A DNA stretch of 17,524 nucleotides from Deltaproteobacteria bacterium (GCA_021772695.1 JAJFLL010000299.1:1-17524), one strand, 5' to 3'; numbered from the stretch's first letter, positions 8,500-15,727 are shown. Notes: a model not told the origin generated them from the sequence alone. Program-made: numbers and translations.

Positions 8500-9669
8500 A
8501 TGTCCCGCCATCAAGCTTCACTGGGTTCTCTCTTCAGCGTCATCGTCTTAGACCTCATTGGTTTTGGCGTGGTGATCCCTATTCTTCCCTTTTTTGCCGA
8601 GGCCTATGGTGCCAATGCCACCGTGCTGGGCCTATTGCTCACCTCCTATGCGGCCATGCAATTTCTCTTTTCTCCCTTGTGGGGGCGTCTCTCCGATAAA
8701 TTAGGCCGCAAACGAGTCTTACTTTTTACCATGACCGGATCATTCCTCGGCATGGTTATTCTCGGATTCGCTCCCAGTTTGCTCTTCTTATTTTTGGGGC
8801 GAATTTTATCGGGAATCTTTGGCGCCAATATCTCTGTAGCCACCGCCTACATTACCGATGTGACCAGTGATGCGGACCGAGCTAAGGGAATGGGCTTGAT
8901 CGGAGCAGCCTTCGGAATCGGATTTATTTTAGGACCCGCCCTAGGCGGAGTCCTTTCTGTATACGGTTACGCAGTCCCACTCTTGACGGCCGCCGGTTTA
9001 GGCTTACTCAATATCTTTTTTGCGTGGTGGAGCTTAGGCGAGTCCAAGCCAAAATCCGAAGAAGCCCCAAAGACCAAGGTAAAAATCTTAAAGGATCCTG
9101 CCATTTTTAAGATGTGCGCTTTATATTTTATTTATACCCTGGGCATCACCCAACTGGAGGCCACCTTCGCCTTCTTGATGATGGACCGTTTTGGTTACGA
9201 TGCCCAAAATGTGGCCTATATTTTAGTACTCATGGCCTTGATTATGGTTGCCGTCCAGGGTGGGCTGATTAGGCGTTTGGTCCCCATGTATGGTGAGAAG
9301 AAACTATTATTGGTGGGAGCCTTTTTGATGGCGGGAGCTTTCGTGGTGATACCTGCCAGTGCATCGGTAGCGATTTTGTTGATACCTTTGTGTGTATCTT
9401 CCTTGGGGCGTGGCTTAAGCCAACCCAGTTTTTTAAGTTTGGTTTCTCAGATGGCCGATACTCGGGCGAGAGGGTCCGTGATGGGAGTTTTTCAATCCAG
9501 CGCTTCCCTTGGCCGGGTATTCGGGCCTGTAACCGCCGGCGCCCTCTACGACTGGAATATAGGTTATCCGTTTATCTTCGCCGCCATTTTATTGGCCGTG
9601 GTCTTTGCTTGGGGCATGACGGTGTCCAAACCAACCCAGGCCACGATCCTCGCCCAATCCCACGGTTAA
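8500..9669 (+). CDS. MFS drug/metabolite exporter, TetA-like (DHA1-type)
   Basis: A 389-residue inner-membrane transporter with about 12 helices. The first helix carries L-D-x-I-G-F-G-V-V-I-P-I-L-P (17-30), the D1-type signature of the tetracycline-exporter group. Loop 2-3 carries motif A, G-R-L-S-D-K-L-G-R-K-R (62-72). Helix 5 carries antiporter motif C, G-I-G-F-I-L-G-P-A-L-G-G (139-150). A charged central loop lies near 180-198. The family couples substrate export to proton import. Substrate cannot be told: many such proteins export compounds other than tetracycline, so no resistance claim is made. The ATG at 8500 follows AAGGA by eight bases. It stands alone on its strand, divergent from the small membrane gene, and its stop overlaps the stop of the convergent DUF420 gene. 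Confidence -1.
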   Translation: MSRHQASLGSLFSVIVLDLIGFGVVIPILPFFAEAYGANATVLGLLLTSYAAMQFLFSPLWGRLSDKLGRKRVLLFTMTGSFLGMVILGFAPSLLFLFLGRILSGIFGANISVATAYITDVTSDADRAKGMGLIGAAFGIGFILGPALGGVLSVYGYAVPLLTAAGLGLLNIFFAWWSLGESKPKSEEAPKTKVKILKDPAIFKMCALYFIYTLGITQLEATFAFLMMDRFGYDAQNVAYILVLMALIMVAVQGGLIRRLVPMYGEKKLLLVGAFLMAGAFVVIPASASVAILLIPLCVSSLGRGLSQPSFLSLVSQMADTRARGSVMGVFQSSASLGRVFGPVTAGALYDWNIGYPFIFAAILLAVVFAWGMTVSKPTQATILAQSHG

Positions 9670-10085
9670 ACCCAATGATACAACATGAAGTAGATGAGTA
9701 CTCCGGTCACGGATACATACATCCAAATGGGAAAGGTTACCGCTGCGATTCGACGATGGGCCGGCAATCTTCTTTTCAACGCCAGGTAGATGGTCCTGAT
9801 GGCAAGAAAAGGTACTAAGGCGGCTAAAATAATGTGGCTGAATAAGATAATCAGGTACACGGTCTTTTCTAATCCCACTCCGGGGTAGCGGTGGGTTCCC
9901 GAAATTCCCACTCGTATCAGGTAGCTAATCAAAAAAAGGCTCGAGACCACAAAGGCGGAACCCATAAATTTTTTATGAATACTTTCCTTACGAGCGCGAA
10001 TCGCCAACCACCCCATCAATAACAATGTGGCCGAAAGGCCGTTTAAGGATGCGTTGAGGGTGGCAAGCTTGTATCCCAAATCCAT
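9666..10085 (-). CDS. DUF420 membrane protein, cytochrome oxidase assembly factor
   Basis: A 139-residue protein with four predicted membrane helices. Family hallmarks are H37 after the first helix, H65 in G-T-H-R-Y-P-G, H84 in F-S-H-I-I-L-A, H110 in A-H-R-R-I-A, and the closing P-I-W-M-Y-V-S-V-T-G-V. The DUF420 family includes Bacillus YozB and Staphylococcus CtaM, the latter required for aa3-type oxidase function. The histidines could bind copper or heme; this is inferred. The longest frame begins at a TTG (10112), but the ATG at 10085 is far better: AAGGA lies eight bases upstream and the ATG comes one base after the sco stop, which implies translational coupling. Its TAA stop shares the TTAA at 9666-9669 with the facing MFS gene. 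Confidence -1.
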   Translation of the reverse strand: MDLGYKLATLNASLNGLSATLLLMGWLAIRARKESIHKKFMGSAFVVSSLFLISYLIRVGISGTHRYPGVGLEKTVYLIILFSHIILAALVPFLAIRTIYLALKRRLPAHRRIAAVTFPIWMYVSVTGVLIYFMLYHWV

Positions 10086-10086
10086 A

Positions 10087-10704
10087 TCATTGATCCTTTT
10101 TCGCCAGGGCAATCAGGTCACGGGTAAAAGTGATCATGCCTGCTTCATTGGCGTCGTAATATCCACGAATCCACCCCTTGTCATCGACAATTAGAAATTT
10201 TTCTCCATGGACCACATCATAGAATTCTGCAGGAGAAGTCTCCTTAGTTTCATCGTTACGGGGCACCTTCCCCATGGCGATTTTAAATCCATGGACCACG
10301 GTTTTCTGAATATCTTCTACCGAGCCAGTGATCAATTTCCATTGCTGCAGGTCTAACTCATATCGCTTCGCATAGTCCGCCAATACCTCAGGAGTATCCC
10401 GTTCCGGATCCACCGAAAAAGATAAAATGCCGATATGTTGCAATTCCTCCGGTTGGGCTCGCGTTTTGAGATCTTGTTGAACCTTTTTCATGCGTTCGGT
10501 CAGTAAGGGACAGGTTCCCGCACAGGAAGTGAAAATAAAATTAACACCCCAAACCTTTCCCTTAAGGTCCTTTTTACTGAAGAGGCGAGAACTCTGATCA
10601 ACCAATTGGAATTCTGGCAATTCATTTAATTGGGGTAAAGGTTTGCTTCCCCATTGGCATGCGCTTAGGCCCAACAAAACTAGAAAAATAAAGAAATGCT
10701 TCAC
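10087..10704 (-). CDS. SCO1/SenC-family copper chaperone lipoprotein
   Basis: A 205-residue thioredoxin-fold protein that helps load copper into the CuA site of cytochrome oxidase subunit II. A short hydrophobic leader ends in the lipobox L-S-A-C16, predicting a lipoprotein on the outer face of a membrane. The copper-binding C61-x3-C65 lies in F-T-S-C-A-G-T-C-P. S-V-D-P-E-R-D-T-P (97-105) is the family hallmark, and H166 is the expected third copper ligand. Length is normal and every key residue is present. Translation starts at a GTG (10704) with GGAGG six bases upstream. It is followed by DUF420 with a one-base gap, a common pairing in oxidase biogenesis. A 208-bp gap separates it from the secreted-protein gene upstream, so it may have its own promoter there. 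Confidence -1.
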   Translation of the reverse strand: MKHFFIFLVLLGLSACQWGSKPLPQLNELPEFQLVDQSSRLFSKKDLKGKVWGVNFIFTSCAGTCPLLTERMKKVQQDLKTRAQPEELQHIGILSFSVDPERDTPEVLADYAKRYELDLQQWKLITGSVEDIQKTVVHGFKIAMGKVPRNDETKETSPAEFYDVVHGEKFLIVDDKGWIRGYYDANEAGMITFTRDLIALAKKDQ

Positions 10705-10912
10705 TGAAACCCTCCATCCGAAATTTAACGCAAAATAAAACGGTTCGATAGACCTATGGTCCCAATAACAATTTTTCCCACATTGCTTGTCCCGACACTT
10801 GCCAATGCCGTATCGGGTGATATTCCAAAATCCCCTTTCAAGGAATAGGTGGCTCGATAAAAGTGAGGAATAATTTTAGGTACCCGGCAGCCATATTTTC
10901 CTGGGTTTATAT

Positions 10913-11509
10913 CTATCGCCAATAGCCCGGACGATAACAGTAGGCCGCGCCAGTATAATAATTACGATGGCAACCGCCGGTTACGGGACCATAATAATAA
11001 GGTCGCGGAGCATATCGATAGGGGTGATACCCATAACCAACTGCGACCCAGTCGATGAAGAGAGTGCTGATACCGCCTTTGGCCGGCGGGTCTCCTTGTA
11101 AAATTTTCACATCGTAACTCAGGTTTTGGCCGTTCAGGACTGGATTCGAGATTTCAACCACAACATCTTGGGCGCCTTTGTCGCTGAAAATAGAAAGAGT
11201 CGCATTGGGTGGATCCTTCGCGAAACTATCCTTCCCCGCATCCCATTCCTTGAGGAATGCATTTTGGGTCATATGTCCTGCAATGCGTTCCGGCCGATCA
11301 GAGAAATATATCGTCGAAGGGCTGATTCCCTTGAGTGTCATTTTATTGTTATTGAATTCCACTTCCTTGGCGTTCTGAACGAACATTAATTGCACCATAC
11401 TGTTGCCCTCCTTGGCAGAGGGTGCAGCCTGCACAGTGGCTCCGCAAAGCCAAAAGGCCACCGAAAATATGGATAAGAAAACGATCCTAAAACTTTTCGA
11501 GGGGGGCAT
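10913..11509 (-). CDS. Secreted protein of unknown function with a Tyr/Pro/Gly-rich tail
   Basis: A 198-residue protein with a clear Sec signal peptide: basic start, hydrophobic core (9-23), and likely cleavage near V-Q-A-A (26-29). The mature part (about 35-152) is a compact domain with T-L-K-G-I-S-P-S-T-I-Y-F-S-D-R-P-E-R (58-75) and F-x5-D-x-F-x2-D-P-P-N-A-T-L (near 86-104). I recall similar secreted proteins of unknown function in other bacteria that share the F-S-D-R-P-E-R and D-P-P-N-A patches. The last 45 residues are dominated by Tyr, Pro, Gly and Arg, with C180 and C191 that could form a disulfide, and end in G-Y-W-R. The ATG at 11509 has AAGGAG seven bases upstream. It precedes sco on the same strand, but the link may be accidental. 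Confidence -1.
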   Translation of the reverse strand: MPPSKSFRIVFLSIFSVAFWLCGATVQAAPSAKEGNSMVQLMFVQNAKEVEFNNNKMTLKGISPSTIYFSDRPERIAGHMTQNAFLKEWDAGKDSFAKDPPNATLSIFSDKGAQDVVVEISNPVLNGQNLSYDVKILQGDPPAKGGISTLFIDWVAVGYGYHPYRYAPRPYYYGPVTGGCHRNYYTGAAYCYRPGYWR

Positions 11510-11967
11510 AGTATCTCCTTTTCAAAATTTACGATTATCTAGTTATTTTTTTGTGGTTTCGCAAGTCAAACCCTAGGATGGTAAATACTTGTATATAGAG
11601 CTCTCGCCAAATTGGACTCCAATGAATTGGTGGAAGGAATCGACTATTAATTTGTTTAGGCTGATTAGATCGATACCTTACGATGCATGGTTAAAAAAAG
11701 TTGGAAGACGGGAGTATACAGCAGCTAAATTAAAAAGGTCCTGGCATTCTGAAAAGACCTACTCCATTCAATGAGCTGCAAGTGCGCCGAAGATTTCATT
11801 AGAATATATGGCAACCACGGAGTTTCCTACATCATCCGCTTGCAAAAGTAGTAATTATTTGAGCGCTAATAACGCGGTAGCGGATTACGCTTTGGTGCCT
11901 ATGAGAAATCGTTTATATTCACCATGCCCTAATGAATTTAACCCAGGGCATTTTCGAGGAAACCCTT
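11510..11967. other. Gene-poor stretch between divergent genes
   Basis: No convincing gene is seen here. It must carry start signals for the secreted-protein gene (leftward) and the DUF5684 gene (rightward). Two weak rightward open frames exist, 11589-11774 (TTG start, or ATG at 11622) and 11808-11978, both without Shine-Dalgarno sequences and with no recognisable product. A small hairpin, CGCTA-9 nt-TAGCG, lies at about 11864-11882. It may be decayed coding DNA. Confidence -1.
11892..11919 (+). promoter_or_regulatory. Weak candidate promoter for the DUF5684 gene
   Basis: TTGGTG (11892-11897) and TATATT (11914-11919, 5/6 match to -10) are 16 bases apart, about 50 bases before the chosen start. 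The -35 match is poor. Prediction by eye. Confidence -1.
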
Positions 11968-12372
11968 ATGAATCCTGATCAATTTTCGCAATTGGACCAA
12001 ACCATTTCTCCGGCCTTAGGGCTTGGGATTGGCATCATTTACCTGTTGATCTACACCTTTTTTGCATATGCCCTAGCCAAAATCGGTAAAAAGCTCGGTT
12101 GGTCCATGGGGAAGGCCTTTTTTTGGGCCTTCATTCCCATCCTCAATATCTTTTATATTTTAAAACTGGCTGAAAAACCCTGGTGGTGGATCCTCCTGAT
12201 GCTGATCCCCATAGTCAATATTGTTATTTTGGTGGTGGTATGGATGCGGATATCCGCCCGCTTAGGAAAACCCGAGTGGTGGGGTTTCTTGATGTTAGTG
12301 CCTATCGTTAACTTTATCATTCCACTGGTTTTGGGTTTTGGGAAATCGCAACCCCCTTCCCCAGCTTCCTAG
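11968..12372 (+). CDS. DUF5684-type small integral membrane protein
   Basis: A 134-residue protein with about four hydrophobic helices. The element P-[IL]-[LV]-N occurs three times (57-60, 81-84, 112-115), and Trp-rich turns K-P-W-W-W (70-74) and K-P-E-W-W (101-105) precede the second and third. The protein therefore looks like a roughly threefold repeat of a short re-entrant or transmembrane unit, as in the DUF5684 family. No biochemical function is known to me. The ATG at 11968 is chosen because GAGGA lies seven bases upstream; the longer frame starting at 11932 has no ribosome-binding site. It ends with a Pro/Ser-rich tail, 58 bp before the convergent SRPBCC gene, with no clear terminator between them. 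Confidence -1.
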   Translation: MNPDQFSQLDQTISPALGLGIGIIYLLIYTFFAYALAKIGKKLGWSMGKAFFWAFIPILNIFYILKLAEKPWWWILLMLIPIVNIVILVVVWMRISARLGKPEWWGFLMLVPIVNFIIPLVLGFGKSQPPSPAS

Positions 12373-12430
12373 GTGAAATCGAAAGACACCGGTCCACAAC
12401 GTAAAAAGAAATTACTTCGACGCACCTTCG

Positions 12431-12877
12431 TTAATCCGTAATCTCAGGTTCGACAAGCGTTGCAAGTTGAGCTAGGCACTCTTGCCAGCCGAGATAACAC
12501 ATCTCAAGAGGAATAGCCTCAGGGATCCCATCTTGCTCTACGTTCAATTCCGTTCCGCAAGAAACCGCCTTCAAATTTATTGTCGTTAGCATTTCTCCGG
12601 GCAGATTCGGGTCGTCAAATTTATCGGTATATCGAATCTTTTCAAAGGGCAAAAGCTCCTGATACACGCCGCCAAAGGAGTGTGTTTGGCTTGTCGTATA
12701 GTTTGTGAACGACATTTGATAGGTTCCACCAACCTTGGCATCTAATTGATGCACCTTACAGGTGAATCCATATGGGGGAAGCCATTTGGCAAGGGCGTCT
12801 GCTTCTAAGAATGCCCGGTAAATTTTCTCTGGACTCGCTCGCAGTACGCGATGCAGCCGAATTGTTCTAGATGACAT
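12431..12877 (-). CDS. SRPBCC/AHSA1-family protein
   Basis: A 148-residue soluble protein of the START-like helix-grip superfamily, which binds hydrophobic ligands or acts as an Hsp90 co-chaperone relative. Matching features are the opening strand R-T-I-R-L-H-R-V-L-R-A-S-P-E-K-I-Y-R-A-F (about 4-23), A-L-A-K-W-L-P-P (28-35), a G-G-T-Y-Q-M-S-F strand, F-G-G-V-Y-Q-E-L, and a C-terminal helix containing G-W-Q-E-C-L-A-Q-L. The partner cannot be told. The longest frame would start at 12934 and overlap ctaB, but the ATG at 12877 has AAGGAG seven bases upstream and is clearly preferred. It follows ctaB by 40 bp on the same strand, so it may be the last gene of the heme A unit, though a functional link is not evident. 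Confidence -1.
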   Translation of the reverse strand: MSSRTIRLHRVLRASPEKIYRAFLEADALAKWLPPYGFTCKVHQLDAKVGGTYQMSFTNYTTSQTHSFGGVYQELLPFEKIRYTDKFDDPNLPGEMLTTINLKAVSCGTELNVEQDGIPEAIPLEMCYLGWQECLAQLATLVEPEITD

Positions 12878-12917
12878 GCTAGTGCTCCTTTCGAAACGGT
12901 CCTGGAATCGGCCAGAT

Positions 12918-13805
12918 TCACTGGGGACCTCCATCCAAAAAAATCACACAAAATAAAACGGTCAGGTAGACCAAGGACCCTAAAAACACCCGTTTTCCCC
13001 ATTGGTTTTCCGGATGCTTGCGAATGCCATAGAGGGTGATCCCTAAAAATCCTACTCCCAAAACCCAGGCAGTGGCCAAATACAATCTGCCGGCGAAGCC
13101 TGCATAATATAACCAAAGACTTAAGGGCAAGAGCATGCATGTCAATAAGACTGTCTGCACCTTGATCCAATTTTCAGAGGCCTCCACCGGAAAAATTTTA
13201 AAGCCGGCTCGCCAGTATTCCTCCTTACGAAAAGTGCCGATGGCCAAAAAATGAGGGATCTGCCAAAGAAACATAATGGCGAATAAAATATAGGCCGGCA
13301 ACGCCAAGCTGCCGCTCACCGCACTCCACCCTAACAAGGGGGGCGCGGCTCCGGGGATGGCACCCACCCAAAGGGAGATCCAACTGTGTTTCTTTAAAGG
13401 TGTGTAGACCAATACATAGGCGGCCATGGCGCCACAGCCGATCCATCCGGTCAATGTGTTGACGCCGTAAAACAAGGTGGGAATAGCGAGTCCGGTCAAT
13501 ACACTGCCCAAACCTAAGCCATATTCAGGGGTCAATCTTTTATCAGGCAAGGGCCGATGCCGAGTGCGCTCCATCAAGACATCGATATCGCGTTCTAAAA
13601 ACATGTTTAGACTGGAGGCACCGGCAACCAAAAGCGTGATACCCACCAGAGTAAAAATCAAAACGCTAAGGGAGATATCCCCTGGAGCCATTTTCATACC
13701 CGCAACAGCGGTAATCAGCGCCAATAGGGTAATTCGCGGTTTGACCAAAACTAAACTATCGTTCAAAAAGCGCGTTTGAGAAGTGGAAAGGCCTTGAACT
13801 TTCAT
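12918..13805 (-). CDS. ctaB: Protoheme IX farnesyltransferase (heme O synthase)
   Basis: An inner-membrane UbiA-family prenyltransferase that adds a farnesyl group to heme B to give heme O, the first step toward heme A. The first Asp-rich motif is N67-x5-D73-x-D75 followed by M-E-R-T-R-x-R-P-L-P (78-87). The Y-T-P-L-K-K segment (134-139), G-A-I-P-G-A-A-P-P-L-L-G-W (148-160) and F-L-W-Q-I-P-H-F (179-186) are classic for CtaB/Cox10. About eight or nine helices are expected, and the 295-residue length is normal. The frame is open to 13871, but the ATG at 13805 comes four bases after the ctaA stop and gives the usual N-terminus; the longer form would overlap ctaA. The order ctaA-ctaB with near-abutting ends indicates one transcript. 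Confidence -1.
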   Translation of the reverse strand: MKVQGLSTSQTRFLNDSLVLVKPRITLLALITAVAGMKMAPGDISLSVLIFTLVGITLLVAGASSLNMFLERDIDVLMERTRHRPLPDKRLTPEYGLGLGSVLTGLAIPTLFYGVNTLTGWIGCGAMAAYVLVYTPLKKHSWISLWVGAIPGAAPPLLGWSAVSGSLALPAYILFAIMFLWQIPHFLAIGTFRKEEYWRAGFKIFPVEASENWIKVQTVLLTCMLLPLSLWLYYAGFAGRLYLATAWVLGVGFLGITLYGIRKHPENQWGKRVFLGSLVYLTVLFCVIFLDGGPQ

Positions 13806-13809
13806 GGGC

Positions 13810-14763
13810 CTAAGCCTCAGCCGGCGTAGGGGGTTTTGAAATACCTGGTTTGGTAGCCAGGGTCGGCGCATGTTCTGAGCTGCCCTTCATTTGTAGAAAT
13901 ATCACCCATAGGGTGATCCAGAGTATGGCGGCAAGTCCTAGATGAGAGGTGACTGGAAGTAATTCCAGAGCCGTCATCACACTGTAATAACCTAAGGCAA
14001 TCTGCGCCAAAACCAGAAAGATGGAAAGTACAGCCCAACGATTCAAAGAGCTATCTCTCGGTCGACTTCGCCGAATCCAGAGGGCATGAAGAATAATACC
14101 TATTCCCACCGAAAGGCCTAAGAGGCGGTGGGCCATCTGCAGTTTCACCAGAAAGGGCCCGTTGGCCGGCCAAATACCGCCACAAAAGGGAATCTCAACA
14201 CAAGCGAGCCCCGCGCCCCAATGCCGAACCGAGGCTCCGAGTAAAATCTGGCAAAATAACAAGATAAGAATTCCTAAACTAAAAAATGGATAAGGCTGTT
14301 CACCCCTGACATATGCACCTTCCGGATCAACAAAGGCACGCCGGGTAATATAGACCAAGAGGGCCAAAAAGATCATGGAGGTGCCCAAATGGGCGGTGGA
14401 AACTTCTGGCGGTAGTTGAAACAAAACCGTCACGCCGCCTAATACACCTTGAAAGATGACAAGACCTAGGGCGACCAGGGAATATTTCAATAAGGACCGA
14501 AAGGGGCTGCGCCAAAACCCAAGACATAAAATAATGACCAAAAAACCTACGGAAGCGGCAACCACACGGTGGGAATGTTCAATCAACACACCGCCCGCCA
14601 TTTCTGGGAAAAAACTTCCATGACAGGTGGGCCAATCGGGACAGGCCAAAGAGGAGCCCGTACCGTGAACCACCCCTCCCAATAGGATGAGAAAAGCGGT
14701 CAAAAAGGTAGTCGCTAAGGCCAACCAGCGCAGCCAAGATGGGACTTTTTTGGAATCCTCCAT
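13810..14763 (-). CDS. ctaA: Heme A synthase
   Basis: An inner-membrane COX15/CtaA protein that oxidises the C8 methyl of heme O to a formyl group, producing heme A. Two homologous four-helix halves are visible. The first has the loop G-T-G-S-S-L-A-C41-P-D-W-P-T-C47 and E62-H63-S-H65-R. The second has C188 and C194 in an equivalent loop and H212 in A-H-R. H125 and H274 are the other likely heme ligands. Both cysteine pairs are present, as in Bacillus CtaA. Length (317) is typical. The ATG at 14763 is the only possible start, because an in-frame TAA lies 12 bases upstream; no Shine-Dalgarno sequence precedes it. A promoter candidate sits just upstream, and ctaB follows four bases after the stop. 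Confidence -1.
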   Translation of the reverse strand: MEDSKKVPSWLRWLALATTFLTAFLILLGGVVHGTGSSLACPDWPTCHGSFFPEMAGGVLIEHSHRVVAASVGFLVIILCLGFWRSPFRSLLKYSLVALGLVIFQGVLGGVTVLFQLPPEVSTAHLGTSMIFLALLVYITRRAFVDPEGAYVRGEQPYPFFSLGILILLFCQILLGASVRHWGAGLACVEIPFCGGIWPANGPFLVKLQMAHRLLGLSVGIGIILHALWIRRSRPRDSSLNRWAVLSIFLVLAQIALGYYSVMTALELLPVTSHLGLAAILWITLWVIFLQMKGSSEHAPTLATKPGISKPPTPAEA

Positions 14764-14774
14764 AGTTTCAGGGG

Positions 14775-14802
14775 GTTATCAGTTGAACGGCGCCAAGGTC
14801 AA
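14775..14802 (-). promoter_or_regulatory. Candidate promoter for ctaA-ctaB with very short leader
   Basis: On the minus strand, TTGACC (14802-14797) and GATAAC (14780-14775) are 16 bases apart. Transcription would start near 14768, only about five bases before the ctaA ATG. This agrees with the missing Shine-Dalgarno sequence and suggests a leaderless or near-leaderless message. Prediction by eye. Confidence -1.
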
Positions 14803-14828
14803 TAGGGAAAAAAAATGGCTGGCGGGCA

Positions 14829-14865
14829 TAAAAAAACCCCAGGGAAAAGTAGTTTCACCTGGGGT
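14829..14865 (-). terminator. Intrinsic terminator after the cytochrome/cupredoxin unit
   Basis: On the minus strand, ACCCCAGG (14865-14858) and CCTGGGGT (14843-14836) form a perfect 8-bp GC-rich stem with a 14-base loop, followed at once by seven T residues. It lies 23 bp after the cupredoxin gene stop and before the ctaA promoter. It separates the two respiratory units. A six-A run on the other side of the stem (14868-14873) is the reverse-strand mirror, but no rightward gene ends here. Confidence -1.
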
Positions 14866-14887
14866 ATAAAAAATTCAGAACTATCGA

Positions 14888-15727
14888 TTAATGGTGTTCA
14901 TGGCCTTCATGAAAACCGATGTGGACTTCACGATATTTAAAGGCCGCCTTTTCGGTTCCGTCATAGGCAAATTCTACCTCGGCCACTTTATCTTTCTCTA
15001 CGGTGACTTGAATCTCTTTTTCACCAAAATGTTCCTGGAAGGACTTTAAGGTATAGGTGCCCACGGGAACATCTTTTATTTCAAATTCACCACTGGTTCC
15101 GGTTACGCCGTTGAATCCATTATCATTGACCAACATCCAACCGGTCATCCAAGGGTGCACATCGCATTTGAATTTTACAATTTCACCATCGTCTTTTTTA
15201 AAGGTTTTCTTAATGGCGGGACTACCCTTAGGTTGGGCTTGATTGAAAAGAGTCTTGGTACCGCTATAGGTATGAACGTTGTGCAATGTGGGATCGCTAT
15301 TAACGATCAATATTTCTTCACCGTCTACCGTCACTTGAACACGTGGATCATACATGCAATTTTTTTGATCCACTTCAAGCTTGTTTTCACCGCTGACACC
15401 ACCACTCGCACCGATGATACGAACTCCCACATTGGCGATGGTCTGATTTTCATTCACAATTACATATTGAGCCTTCATCTTGGTTTCGGCGCAAAAGGGA
15501 TCGGACTGTCGATTGAGTTCAGGTAGAGTTGGCGGTGTCCCTGTGAACTTTACCACACCCTTAATGGAGCCGGTTCCCGCAGAAGCTGCAGGCGCAGCCG
15601 CTTCGGTTTTTTCGCCGTGGGCCGCAGGGGCCGATTCTTTTTGAGCACCAGGCTTTTTACCACAACCCGTTACCGAGAAGGATGTTACGGCCATCAGGGC
15701 CAAGGCTAGAGTGAATGTATTCTTCAT
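14888..15727 (-). CDS. Cupredoxin-like lipoprotein with carboxypeptidase-regulatory-like domain
   Basis: A 279-residue exported lipoprotein: hydrophobic leader, then lipobox S-V-T-G-C22, then an Ala/Glu/Pro-rich linker to about 52. The middle domain has L-H149-N-V-H152-T-Y and F-K-C188-D-V-H191-P-W-M194, the His...Cys-x2-His-x2-Met pattern of a type 1 copper site. C79 and C124 may form a disulfide. Residues about 200-250 (G-V-T-G-T-S-G-E-F-E-I-K-D-V-P-V-G-T-Y-T-L-K) fit a carboxypeptidase-regulatory-like beta sandwich. The tail ends in a His-rich H-I-G-F-H-E-G-H-E-H-H. The ATG at 15727 has AAGGAG seven bases upstream; this site overlaps the TAA of the cytochrome gene 12 bp before it, so the two are probably coupled. 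A periplasmic electron-transfer role is likely; partners are inferred. Confidence -1.
   Translation of the reverse strand: MKNTFTLALALMAVTSFSVTGCGKKPGAQKESAPAAHGEKTEAAAPAASAGTGSIKGVVKFTGTPPTLPELNRQSDPFCAETKMKAQYVIVNENQTIANVGVRIIGASGGVSGENKLEVDQKNCMYDPRVQVTVDGEEILIVNSDPTLHNVHTYSGTKTLFNQAQPKGSPAIKKTFKKDDGEIVKFKCDVHPWMTGWMLVNDNGFNGVTGTSGEFEIKDVPVGTYTLKSFQEHFGEKEIQVTVEKDKVAEVEFAYDGTEKAAFKYREVHIGFHEGHEHH

Noticed and set aside
8500..9669. Calling the MFS exporter a tetracycline resistance gene
   Set aside because: It has TetA-group motifs, but these are shared by many exporters of other compounds, and no TetR-type regulator is adjacent.
11589..11774. 61-codon plus-strand frame as a small gene
   Set aside because: It starts at TTG without a Shine-Dalgarno sequence; the internal ATG at 11622 also lacks one, and the product shows no recognisable features.
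11864..11882. Integron attC-like site suggested by TAACGC and GCGG around a hairpin
   Set aside because: The paired core sites expected of attC are not present, and there is no integrase or cassette array.
11808..11978. 56-codon plus-strand frame running into the DUF5684 start
   Set aside because: It has no ribosome-binding site and no recognisable motif, and it overlaps a better-supported start.
12878..12934. Longer N-terminus for the SRPBCC protein
   Set aside because: It would overlap ctaB; the ATG at 12877 has a strong AAGGAG and gives the normal family start.
13806..13871. Longer N-terminus for CtaB
   Set aside because: It would overlap ctaA by about 60 bases and add an Arg-rich segment absent from the family. 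The ATG at 13805 directly follows the ctaA stop.
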